A stretch of 64,000 nt of DNA from assembly GCF_020509005.1 (NCBI RefSeq), contig NC_063012.1, forward strand, positions 3,472,001 to 3,536,000. Direction: 5' to 3'. Positions 22,285 to 32,803 of the stretch are shown in pieces. Positions within the stretch are counted from its first letter, which is position 1, and every line of letters starts with the position of its first letter. Below the pieces are notes generated by a model. The model searched no databases, was not told the origin of the DNA, and was given only the letters and a program-made list of their open reading frames with translations. This DNA comes from Fulvia fulva (taxonomy: Eukaryota > Ascomycota > Dothideomycetes > Mycosphaerellales > Mycosphaerellaceae). The position numbers and the translations under genes are program-made.

Positions 22285-24882
22285 ATGAAAGCCGTATTCC
22301 ATGCAGCGGCATTTGCTGCTGCTGCTTCGGCTGCCGTCCTTCGTCGGGACCAATGCTGCTTTCAGATCACTGCTACAGGCGGCGTCTCTGGAGTGATGGG
22401 ACATCTGTCGGACGGGCAGAACCGCATCAACGGCAGCTATCCAGCCGCGACATACTGCCTGAACAACGGCGTCATGCTGGACGACACTGGCAAGACCTGC
22501 CTGGTGACCCTCGACAACGATGCGACTCACCAATTCCAATGCGATGAGCACCCAGAATCCGCACCACTTTCGGCTTCCACAGGCTGGAGCGTCGCAAACA
22601 ACGGCTCTCTCCTTTTTCAGGGCAACGATCAATTCTACGCATGTCCCGCAACCGATACGGAATACAATCTTTACACCCAACGGTTGAACGGTCAAGACAA
22701 ATGCAAGGCTGTCAAGCTCAACACCAACGCCAACAGCACATGTGGTGGAACATCGGGAGGCCAGTCAGCACCTTCAGGCTCAGCATCCGTTTACGCCAGC
22801 ACTCCTGTTGGTCCTGTTGGAGGCAGCGCCACTGGCTACGTCGCCACTCAAAGCCAGAACACCCCGGCCGCCTACAGCTCGCACGGCACTGCTTCATACC
22901 CATACGGTTCGCAGAGCGTTCCTGGCTACGGCACTGCATCGCAAGGTACCGCTCCGGTCTACAGCGCTGTCTCAACACCTGTTGTTCCAGGCTATGGATC
23001 CCAAACCGCACCTGGATCTGGCTCCACAGTGCCAGCTTATAGCTCCGCATCCGAGTCTACTGCCCCGGTATACAGCGCTGCCACAGAGGCCACGACTGTT
23101 GAGACTGTGCCTTCGTACAACACTGAGACTGCGCCCATCAACAGTGCGACGACCGAGGTCACCACGGCGGAGACGATTCCCTCGTATGGTGCTAGCTCAC
23201 AGCCTGTGGTTCCGGCTTACAGCTCTGAGTCTCCCTCTTCGTCCGTCGAGACTGCTCCAGTGTACAGCTCAGCCTCAACTCCTATTGTACCAGCCTACAG
23301 CTCGGTACCGGTACCTTCTTCAGTCGAGACTGCTCCAGTCTATAGCTCGGTTCACAGCTCGGTCTACGGCTCAGTCTACAGCTCAGTCTACAGCTCGGTG
23401 TCCACTCCGGTCGTACCTGGCTACGAGTCTTCTGCATCAACGCCGGTTGTGAGCACCCCGGTCGAAAGTGCGCCAGTCGAGAGCACGATCGCCTCAAGCA
23501 CTGTGGTCACACCATACGTGCCTGTGGTCGAGACCACCCCTGTGTCATCTTCTACCTCCAAGAACAAGCACCACATCAACAGCTTCACCCCGAGGTTGTT
23601 GACGACTATCGTCAAAGAGACCACTTCGTGCTGCGAGACCACGCCCGCTGAGACCACGCCCGCTGAGAGCATCGTACCTGTCGTTCCGTTTCCCTCATAC
23701 CCGGCTGGCAGCTCCTCGCAGGCGGTGAGCACAACACCAGTGGCCCCATCTTACCCAGCTGGTACTTCGAGCACCGCACCTTCCGCACCTAGCTCGATCA
23801 AGACATCGCCAGTCCAGAATTCGAAGTCAGAAAGCACACCAGTCGCTACTACACCCGTTATCAGCACCAGCAGCGGCCCGGCAACGATCCAGACATACCC
23901 CGTGTCGAGCGAGACTGTCCCATCTGACAACACAGTGACTTTGGAGACAACATACTCAACCACGTACTGCCCAGTTACCGAGACCCAGGTATCAAGCGGC
24001 TCGACTAAGATTACAGTCTACTCAACCTGGTCTACGCTGACCTCTGTCAACAAGCCCACAACCGCTTACGCTACCGAGTCCACATCAGCACCAGTGGCTA
24101 CAAGCAGCGTGCCAGTCGGCGGTGATACCACTGTCGTACCTTCAGGCACCAAGCCAGCGGGTCACGAGACCCCAAGCGCTAGCGTTGAAACCGGCTACTC
24201 TGCAAGCACTTCTTGTTCCGAGTCCGCCACCTCTGGTGTAGCCTCATCAAGCAGCACGCCAGCTGGACCAGTCTCTTCGGCTACCACGCCAGCGGCATCT
24301 GTGCCAGGGTACGGCTCGCCATCGACTGGAGTCACATCTGCTGCCACCACATCCGCTGCTTCATCAACTCAGCCAGCGAGCTCCACCTCCGCCACCGCTT
24401 GCCAGACCGAGCTTTCTGGTGCATATCAGACCCCTCACCTGATCGAGTGGATTGCCAAAGAGTATCCAGACACCGCCTACGGCTCCAAGCTGAACGCATC
24501 CGTCAACGCTGACTGCGACACCCTCTTCAACTTCGACATCCCAGACTCATACGATGGCAAGACATGCAGCGTCGTCTTCCTCTTCCCAGAACAAAAGGAC
24601 CTCGAGACTTCTGCTTACACCTTCTCCGGTTCTGGTGACCTCGTCGTCGCTGAGCTTAGCGACGTTGCTACGGAGCAAACTACTTACAACACTTGCCCTG
24701 CCGTCAACAGCACTTTGGACTGTATTGCTATCCAGCCTGGTAACAGCTATGTCGTTGCCTCTGGTCCATGTGCTGCTGGCACAACGGAGACTTACAAGCT
24801 CAGCTCAGAGAATGGTTTGACGCTTGAGTTCTTCGAGGACTGGAACCCATCGAGCTTGGGGCTTTACGTCACTGCATGCTAG
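22285..24882 (+). CDS. Secreted Ser/Thr-rich cell-surface protein with But2-like C-terminal domain
   Basis: Single exon, 865 residues from the ATG at 22285; the frame also extends to an upstream TTG, which is not used here. It begins with a signal peptide (MKAVFHAAAFAAAASAAV) and a dibasic Kex2-like site (LRRD). A Cys-containing globular segment of about 140 residues follows. Then comes a 550-residue Ser/Thr/Pro/Val linker with repeated motifs such as APVYSS, VVPxYSS and VETxP, a likely O-glycosylated stalk. The last 160 residues (from about 706) hold a But2 C-terminal-like domain: HLIEWIAKEYPDTAYGSKLN, FNFDIPDSYDGKTCSVVFLF. Such proteins are usually wall-associated or secreted. No GPI-attachment tail is visible (it ends LYVTAC), so covalent or non-covalent wall retention is open. 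Molecular function is unknown. Confidence 0.85.
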   Translation: MKAVFHAAAFAAAASAAVLRRDQCCFQITATGGVSGVMGHLSDGQNRINGSYPAATYCLNNGVMLDDTGKTCLVTLDNDATHQFQCDEHPESAPLSASTGWSVANNGSLLFQGNDQFYACPATDTEYNLYTQRLNGQDKCKAVKLNTNANSTCGGTSGGQSAPSGSASVYASTPVGPVGGSATGYVATQSQNTPAAYSSHGTASYPYGSQSVPGYGTASQGTAPVYSAVSTPVVPGYGSQTAPGSGSTVPAYSSASESTAPVYSAATEATTVETVPSYNTETAPINSATTEVTTAETIPSYGASSQPVVPAYSSESPSSSVETAPVYSSASTPIVPAYSSVPVPSSVETAPVYSSVHSSVYGSVYSSVYSSVSTPVVPGYESSASTPVVSTPVESAPVESTIASSTVVTPYVPVVETTPVSSSTSKNKHHINSFTPRLLTTIVKETTSCCETTPAETTPAESIVPVVPFPSYPAGSSSQAVSTTPVAPSYPAGTSSTAPSAPSSIKTSPVQNSKSESTPVATTPVISTSSGPATIQTYPVSSETVPSDNTVTLETTYSTTYCPVTETQVSSGSTKITVYSTWSTLTSVNKPTTAYATESTSAPVATSSVPVGGDTTVVPSGTKPAGHETPSASVETGYSASTSCSESATSGVASSSSTPAGPVSSATTPAASVPGYGSPSTGVTSAATTSAASSTQPASSTSATACQTELSGAYQTPHLIEWIAKEYPDTAYGSKLNASVNADCDTLFNFDIPDSYDGKTCSVVFLFPEQKDLETSAYTFSGSGDLVVAELSDVATEQTTYNTCPAVNSTLDCIAIQPGNSYVVASGPCAAGTTETYKLSSENGLTLEFFEDWNPSSLGLYVTAC

Positions 24883-25033
24883 ATAGGAGAGTATTGATTA
24901 CTGTGTGAGGGCGAGATGAGTGGAATGCCACATGGTTGAAGATCACTGTATCTTATGATCGATATCGTATAGACTAACAAATAGCGTAGAATGGTAATGT
25001 GTAAACCACGTTCTATGCAGTCTGATCAACAAG

Positions 25034-27889
25034 CAAGTCATTCTCCAAGGTTTGCAATCAAGCCTTGTCACAAGCAAGCAAGTTGGAAGCCTATAGCTTA
25101 GTCGGTATTTTCAAACAATCAAGCGGTGTTTTCTCCTTCGGTTGCAAGCCTTGTGAGCATGTCTGTGTCGTTTTACAAGGTGTTGTTAATGATATTCAAG
25201 GTCATGTCGATCTAAGAAGGTGGAATTCTAGGAAGTGCGGACCTATCTCCAAGCCAATCGGATCACGTACCGACGGTCACATGCTTTCCCGCTTCAGTTT
25301 TCCCGGCTTCTCAATTCCGACGCGTCTATCTCAACCTCCAAGCATAAACTTCACGACCTCACTACACCACAACATGGACTCGCAGCAAGTTGAAACTGGC
25401 AGTGTGCTTTCAACCGCACTAGATACTGAAGATCTGTTCGCGCCGACTATCGAGATCGACGCCGTGAGCAACAAAGCCGACATATCCAAGGTGCTAGGGA
25501 AGAGAAAGCACGACTTGCTTGACCAGCTAGATTAGACGCGACTGAAGTCCTATTGCCGTACCTCACAAGACCGCAACCACTCATCATTCATTTAGAACCA
25601 CGGCTAGCCTATTAAGGACAAAGATGGGCTCGAATGCTGGCTCTGTAAGCTATGCTATAGCGCTAGTAGAAAAGAGAAGGGCATCTATAAGACTAACGTC
25701 TCTACGACTAGTGCTTCGAACTATATAAAGACGAAGCACCACATCGATAGTAACGGTGTCATTCAACCGAAAGAGAAGAAGAGGAAGGGCTTAGATCAAT
25801 ATTACAGTAGGTAGCAGGTTAATAACGAGCGTGCTATCGAATTCGATAAGGACGAGTTTCTCGCACTGCTTTATAGCTGGATTATTGAAGACAATATCCC
25901 CTATCGTAAGGTCCAGACAGTACGCTTCAGACGACTACTTGTCTACCTTTAAGAGCGCTATGAGTCCTATCTACCGTGTTAAGTCACTACCGGCTCAATA
26001 ATCGACAGAATCTACGATAAGACACTAGGCTATATCACGGAAGAATTGGCCTTATTATTGAGCAAGATCAGCTACAGCTTCGACTTGTAGACTTCGAAGA
26101 ATAAGCTCGCACTACTTAGGCTCGTTGCTTACTTTATTAACAAGGACGGTAAAGCTACGAAGATGCTACTCGTATTGCTACGATAGCGAGGTCGTTATTC
26201 TAGATACAACATCTCCGAGACTATTAGCAACACGCTTGTCTACTACGGCGTAGAGTATAAGATCGGTTACTTCATTACTAACAACGCTAGCAACAACCCG
26301 AAGGCAATAGGCTTTATGTCTACCGAGTACGGACTCGATAAGAAGTAGTGCTAGCTTCGCTATACTGGTTATACCTTCAACCTTACTACATAAGCTACGC
26401 TCTTCGGCAAGCACGTAGGCGATATCACGTAGGGCTTCGAAGACGAGCTTGTCGCTATTAAATCGGTTAAAGAGGCCAATCTACTGCTATAGCGAAAGCG
26501 AGGGCCTATCGGTAAGCTTTACTACGTGCTATATTTTATTGACTCGTCACCTTAGCGCCTAGAGCTATTAGATCAACTACAACTTGACCTTATTGCTCTA
26601 ACGAAGCCGGACAGCGCTTAAGATATATACGGTATTATCTACGCTATCGAGACACGATTAGAACAGCTATGTCGATAGTGCCGAGAGAGCCGCGTACCTA
26701 ATACTAGCTATCGACGAGTTCATACGCCGAGAAGTCGACAGCTAGCATAACTACCTACGCCGCTATATAGAGCGCGGTATAGAGCCTAGTCGCAAACCTC
26801 CTTCGATCGTACGCGATGCCCTCACCGCTAACGATTGGACTGTTATTGAGCGATATATCGAGATCCTTCGGCCGTTAAAGGACGCAACGATGACTCTATA
26901 AGGTGATGCCGGCGGCAACTTCGGTACAATCTAGTAGGTACTGCCTACTTTCGCTAGCGTAATACAACACTTCGAAGAGTAGCGAGAGAGGTATCCACTT
27001 TAGCCACTACGGCGTGCACTACCGCGGTCTCGAATAACGGCTAATACAACACTTGAACGAGTGTCGGATGAGGAGCTCGAGCTACCCTTAACCGCAGAGG
27101 GTCACTTCTCTATAGCGATCAACCTTGCTTAGTAGAAGATGAGTGAATACTTCATGCGATTAGACGACACGCCTATGTACGTGGCAGCAGTCGTATTACA
27201 CCTAAGAATGAAGTAGCGTTGGCTTGAGCATAACGAAAGCGATGGCCGCTTCGGTCCTACTAATACGTAGATTGTAGGCCGTAAGAAAGAGGTAACGAAG
27301 CTCTAGCTAACCTACAAGCTAGTCACGATCAAGAAGAAGCAGCCGCAACAGTCCTTACACCTTGCCGTCGATAAGGGCTTCGTCGAAGATTACGAGAGCG
27401 ACGAAGATTGCGCTTAACGAGGCCTCGATGAGATGGAGCAGTACATACGCCTACCGCGGTGCCCTAAAGCTGAGCTTGCTATTACTGATTCACCTATCAA
27501 GTATTGGGTTGATAAGCTACCGCAATGGCCTAATCTAGCACGAATAGCGCTCGATATCTACTGCTGCCCTACAATGAGTGATGAGCCGGAGCGACAGTTT
27601 AGTCAAGCAGGTGATATTCTTACACCGAAGCGAAGGCACATAGCAGCAAGCACTATCAGCAACCTAATGACCTTGAAAAGCTGGTGCAAGCAAGGGGTGA
27701 TAACGATTAAGAAAGAGCTGTTCGATAGGGTGAGAACTCCGGCAACAACACCTCCGACAGCAACACCAGCAACGACGACGATATAGGTCTTGGCACGTCA
27801 CAAGTTGGGCAACCAAGGCAAGTCAGATGCTGTGTATTCACTTGCAAGGCAAGTCACGAGCTAGCAGGGTACAAACAATCAAGTCATTC
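25034..27889 (+). mobile_element. Decayed hAT-family DNA transposon
   Basis: The boundaries are suggested by a 10-bp direct repeat, CAAGTCATTC, at 25034-25043 and 27880-27889; hAT elements duplicate 8 bp. Immediately inside, GGTTTGCA (5') and the reverse complement of the 3' end (TGTTTGTA) form a weak inverted match. The subterminal sequence at both ends is rich in GCAAG/CAAGGC motifs, as in other hAT elements. The interior encodes a BED-finger and RNase-H-like transposase, now full of stops. The middle is richer in TA than its flanks, while the outer 400-500 bp look normal. No second copy lies in the window. Confidence 0.8.
25374..27786 (+). pseudogene. hAT transposase, inactivated by RIP-like mutation
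   Basis: The coding start is probably the ATG at 25374, with about 54 intact codons. A BED-type zinc finger (ECWLCKLC ... KTKHH) follows near 25640-25745. The catalytic core is readable across many TAG/TAA stops: FDL-stop-TSKNKLALLRLV, YFITNNASNNPKAIGF, then after a frame change near 26.67 kb DWTVIERYIEILRPLKDATM. The C-terminal dimerisation region at 27433-27786 is open (IYCCPTMSDEPERQFSQAGD, then TPKRRHIAASTISNLMTLKS). Stops fall where the family has Gln or Trp, and none that I read is TGA. This is what C-to-T change at CpA, on either strand, produces. The product is certainly non-functional. Confidence 0.85.
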
Positions 27890-28150
27890 ACCTCATTTTT
27901 GACTCGTTTGTTGATCAGTCTGGTTCTATGCCAAGATCGCATGTGTCTAAAGTACTTCAATGCAAGTCTCGTTTGTAACTCGAGTGCTATCCAATGTCTG
28001 CTCTTCTATGGCTGCCTTGCCTATGGCACGGCCCACAAGGGAAACGAGCAGTGCTGCAAGCATGGCGCGATGCGACGCATGATGCTGTAGAATGGCCGCA
28101 TACTACCATGATTGCCGAGAGTAATCTGCTGCGTACAAGAGCACGTCGTC

Positions 28151-28790
28151 TCAATCGAGACTCATTTCGAGCTCGCGCAGGATCTTCTGCATATTGAGAG
28201 TCGGCGAGCTGCGCGGACTGGCAAACTCGCGTGGCTGAGACGACTGTGGTGGTGTCGGGGTGGTACTCCCAGACAGTGGATGGCCGTTGAACTAGTAAGG
28301 TTGCGTTAGACCACGGATTGAAAATGTGTTACACCTTCGAGCAAACGTACCGACACTGGGTGGCAGATCAGGCACAGACGATCCTCACACTGTGTGAACT
28401 GGCGAGGGCGTGGTGCCATCAGACTGCCATACACGCTGGTGGTGATCACGCCAAGTGGCGAGTGGTGGTGGATGATTTTGGCTGAGTAGCCGATTGGCGG
28501 TCCGAGGTAGGTGCAGTTGAATGGAGGCAAGTCTGGCTCGGAGGAGCTGACTAGGCTCTATGGTATGATGTTAGTACTCTCTCGTCGTGGAACATGTGCT
28601 GGTGCTGAGGGCTTCCCTTTAGATCGGTGTGGTCTTCTATCTCTTTTCCGATGCTCGCGGAGGTTTGGATGAGGTCTGCATATGCGAGCTGGTAGAGCTT
28701 TGGGAGGGAGGTGTTGTGGTGCTGGGGAGCCTCAGGCGTCGAGAGCTGGATGTTCTGCTTTGGGGTACGAGGCTTGTGAGAGTCGGCCAT
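28151..28790 (-). CDS. Small protein of unknown function (three-part model)
   Basis: Model: 28790-28578, 28557-28351 and 28291-28151 (reverse), 186 residues. The second intron is ordinary (GTACGT...CTTACTAG, 59 bp) and joins two open segments in phase: CEDRLCLICHPVS to FNGHPLSGSTTPTPPQ. The C-terminus is TLNMQKILRELEMSLD. The first and second segments are in different frames. They join in phase only if the 20-nt segment at 28577-28558 is removed. That segment starts GTAC, contains ACTAAC and ends TAG, but is far shorter than any normal fungal intron. The protein is Pro/Ser/His-rich, with a CxxC pair and no signal peptide or membrane segment. I do not recognise the family. Either the gene is real with a very odd intron, or it carries a deletion or sequencing error. 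Confidence 0.45.
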
Positions 28791-29148
28791 CCTCTGCTGT
28801 GCTGTGGAAAGGTAGCGTGGTGCTGGATGGTAGATTGAACTTCTTCTCACGGCGCGGCGATTATATGTAGTGCTTGCCAGTCTGCTATTGTTAAACGAGC
28901 AATTGTCAAGTACTATTGTACAGCCGCACGCACCTCATTCATGCATAGAAACAACAGGATGAATAGTACTATTGAATTGGCCTACACAATAGCAAGCACT
29001 TTTCGCACCTACGACAATAGACCGGACTCACCTACTTGGAGCAAACAGCATGTGCTTCTCGGCCGACAAGCCATGAACCTTGTGTGAATACAGGAACCAC
29101 AACTCTTGAATACATGATACTCATACAGACCCGCAGAAAGATGCACAC
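28791..29148. other. Intergenic region, no gene seen
   Basis: AT-richer than its surroundings, with the motif GTACTATTG occurring twice in similar form (near 28911 and 28961). No gene was found. Confidence 0.5.
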
Positions 29149-30642
29149 TTAGTCATCGGGTTGGTGACCTGACATGGAACGCCTTTCGTTATTAGCCGTG
29201 ATCTCCCTCGCGTCGGCTTCTTCCTCCATCTCGACAGGTCCAAAGCCCCCTTCAAAACGTTAGCTTTGCTCGAGCTTCGCAACAGTAGTGTCTTGACAGC
29301 AGATCACTGAGCAGAGAGTAGGTGCAGACATGCCTCAAAAAGACAATGCCTTTCGCAATGAATACGTACCCCAACCGTCGAACTCTTCTGCCAACTTCAC
29401 GGCAGCCTTGAGATAGAACTGGTTTGCGTCTCCCCATGTTTTGCTCGCTTCGTGCATGCACCGTAGTGACTTCACGTAGTGCGCATCTGTGTGATAGCTG
29501 CCCTTTAGGGCTTTCTCGCTGACATACTTCCAGTCTCGTCCGTCGAGATCCACCAGCTTGATCTTGTCGATGTCGATCTTCGGCCGAAGCTGAGCGATGT
29601 AGACCAGAAGCGTGAAGAGCCACCACTGTCGCACCAGCGGAAGGTGGTACTTGTTTGGCAGTAATGGTATTAGTGTGCGCACAGCATGCGAGCTTGTCAG
29701 TAGATGAACGGCAAAGAAGTCATAACGCTTGTCCGAGGACGACTGCGCCGCAACCAACAACGCGACCGCAAGCTTTTGGGACTCGGCGAACTGCTCGGTG
29801 GGTTTCTTGAGGTCCCATGAATTCCAGTAATCCAATGCCGCCGCAGCTAGCTCCTCGTTGCCAAGGATTTTGTCAATGTTATCGCTTCCCAAGTGATCCG
29901 AGAGGTTGTCGAATCTGTTGTCGTCCGCTACTCTTCCAAGAATGCTGAAGAGTGAGTCTGACGGCTGCTTCGCAGGCTTAGTGTACTTTGGATCATCCAA
30001 CAACACATGCCAGTCGTTGTAGAAGCATGCAGCAAGACCAAGAGCCTCGATTACAACGGTCCGCGATGAAAGCTCGTAGCCGTATCCGAGGTGGATCAAA
30101 GGGTGTGCTAGGCCAGAGATCAAGTTGTTGACCAACGGTTCCTGACCCGACAGGAGAAATTCATCGAGCAGCGCTCGCCAGTCATAGCCATGCTGCACAA
30201 GCTGGTCCTCGAAGAAGTCGATGAAGGCTCGCTGATATCTGCCAACGCAAGGTAAGCGATCTAGCTCAACATCTCAGCTCGTATGTACCACGCACTCTCT
30301 CTTTCCCAAGTAGTCCCTCCAATCGTGCTTCGCGATCTCGCCGGGACTATCGTGCCACGGCTCTAAGTTCTTGCCTTCCACCTCGTAAATGTGATTGAGC
30401 TGGTCTGCATCTGCTCCCAGGATGTACGCCGAGCCGAGGAGGTGTGGCGTGTGATTGTGGAAACGCAGTTTGTTGTAGATGATGCTGTGGTTAATGTGGT
30501 TCGCTTTGAGCAGGTGCTTCAGCGTACGAGCTCGTTTCTCGGGACGCTCTTCGACGTCGTGTATCTCAGGCTTGGGGATGTGGACGCCGCTCCGGAAGAG
30601 GTTGCCGAACGATGGCAGCGACGGCAGCTTGAACTGAAGCAT
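29149..30642 (-). CDS. Questin oxidase-like protein (AflY/GedK family)
   Basis: Exons 30642-30296, 30238-29370 and 29249-29149 (reverse) give 438 residues. Intron 1 is GTGCGT...GGCAG. Intron 2 is GTACGT...GAAG with a CTAAC branch site. The family signature is present: NKLRFHNHTPHLLGSAYILG, WHDSPGEIAKHDWRDYLGKR, LLSGQEPLVNNLISGLAHPL and HLGYGYELSSRTVVIEALGL. Characterised relatives are cofactor-poor Baeyer-Villiger-type oxygenases that open anthraquinone rings (questin to desmethylsulochrin; a step in aflatoxin and dothistromin pathways). Most fungal genomes also carry stand-alone members of unknown substrate. There is no polyketide synthase or other pathway gene within the window, so this is probably one of those. 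The tail after FDGWG is acidic and ends HQPDD. Confidence 0.87.
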
Positions 30643-32803
30643 CTTCGTCGTCTACAGCGTTAGAGCCTCCGAAGCATGAAGAGTATCGCGATGGGACTAC
30701 GGACACGAGAGCACACTGCTGACGGCCTTCTCACCTTCTGTGAGCAGCTCTCGCTATCGCTTTGACGTATTGCACTCGCCCATCCTAGCACATGCATCTT
30801 TGTTTAGCAGCCACGCGTGAGTACCCCGCGATGCGCACGTGATCGGCCATCTTTCCTTCTCTTTCAGGGTCGGTATGCGAAAGATACTACTGGCAACCTC
30901 AACCATTTCGGTCGTCGATTGTCTGCGAGGAAGCCTGCCACTACATGTACCTGCTACACTCGTTTCGCTCCTCGTCGCCGACGGCAGTCTCGTCTACGTC
31001 GTAGGGAAGCAACGACGATCGACTTCTGGTCGTTTGCCAGGCAGCAGCGAGTCCAGCGAAACCGAGGCTGGATCACGGCCAACGTCGGCCAGAAACCATG
31101 AATTGATGCTGACTGCAACGAGGGATCATCGCGACAGGCAGCAGGCGGCTACCATCCTATCTCAGGGGAAGTTTCTACTTGGCGTGTGATGAGGCTCTAC
31201 TATACTGCCTGGAAGCACTTGCGCTGCGGTGTACCGTTGGCAGGTCCCGCAATTTCGCGCACGAGCTCGCCGTCTCACTGCCGTGATGTGTTCACAGCCT
31301 CAGCATTCGTTTCGGAGCTGGTCGGACTGTGCAAGTGTGGCCCCGGCCGCATCTGGTGACTGACTGCGACCTGTGGCTGTGGTCCTGAGCCCAGGCTCTC
31401 GCAAATCTTGCTTGCCGTGGCACATGACTGTGAAACGCCGGTTGTAGAATCTGAGAGGAAGCCTCAGGCATATCGAAACATGTGACACGAGAGGATTGCT
31501 GACCTCTGGCTTCAAGTCCGCAAGGTAAACGACATGGAGCCTGGAGGAGTGATGAAATAATCGTGGCGCTCCCGCAAACGTCTGACCAGTAGTAGCAGTT
31601 TGACAACATGCTTTCCCGCTTGCCCGCTTCCGGTACCACTCTAAGCGTTAGCTCGTGGCTGGGATGCTGTAGTGACGATGTGCTCGTGTCGGCTCAAGTG
31701 ATCGGAACGAGAGGGTGCAGTTCGGCAGGTGGCGAGTCTAAGCGCATGGGGCTGGCGACGACCTATGACTGTGCTGGAGCGTGAGTAACAGACGGTCGCC
31801 TCCCCCATCAAAGCACACCTCTTCGACGTGAGCTGCACAAGATTCCTTTTATTACACACCGCAAACATGGCATGCGCAACACCCCCCCCACCACAGAGGT
31901 GTTAGGTCAGATTCTCCTTGTATCGCATCACTCGACGTGGATGCTTGTGAGAGCCTGCCGAACACCAACCTGCTCCCGCATCTCGCTGGGCCTTTGCGCT
32001 TCTGCCTTGTCTTTGTTAGTCACCATATCGCCACCACTTGCAAGACTCATCGCCACCGCGCTTGTTTCTTGCCTTGAGCCCGACTCATATCTTCACCCCA
32101 ACCACGCACTCCTTTCGCCTGCGAGGACGGACTGCTTCGCCGGACTTACTTTGACGCCTTCAGCAGCGCTTACTGGACCTTCGCGATACTATCCTGAGCG
32201 AGCCTGATCACGACCTTACTCATACCACCACCTTTACTGTAACCGACAACACACCTTGCGACTCACCGCGCGACTACAGTGACTCGACTTCACTCCACTC
32301 AACCTTTCGGAACGACACGACGTAGCAGCTTTCACTAGCCTCTCTACTCGAATCGATCCCGGAACAGTCAGAATGGTCCTCTCTATGATTTACCAACACT
32401 TCTCTACCAGCGGCCCAGTCATTTCCAAGTCCAACAAGTCTACCGGTTCACCAGTGCAGAGCTCAGAGTTGTAGATACAACTCGACCTGCAATTCAGCTT
32501 CATCGGACCTCTCAACTCTGAAGAGCACCATCAGAACGCAATCGAACAAAACGGAAGAGCAAGATTAGACTATTGGAATACTGGGCCTGTTGCGTAGAGT
32601 ACTGAAAGAGCATCGGTACTGTTGCTGAGGTGGAACGTTGCATCGGCAACACCTCGACGACTCACACCTCTATCCCGTCGACTGTTACATGTCGGTGTGG
32701 TCGTTGTAACATTTGCCGTCTTTCAGCATCGGAAGGCGTACTGGGTTGCTATCACGAGCCATCATTTTCTATCGGACATATCGATCACAACATCTTACAC
32801 AGA
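30643..32803. other. Intergenic region of 2.2 kb, no supported gene
   Basis: Divergent upstream regions of the questin-oxidase-like gene and the cyclin gene. From about 31860 to 32800 the + strand is pyrimidine-rich and CA-rich, which suggests a long 5' leader for the cyclin. The open frames within it do not look like known proteins. Confidence 0.5.

Noticed and set aside
25065..25373. Open frame upstream of the transposase ATG
   Set aside because: It extends into the element's terminal repeats; the ATG at 25374, after a leader-like CA-rich stretch, is a better start.
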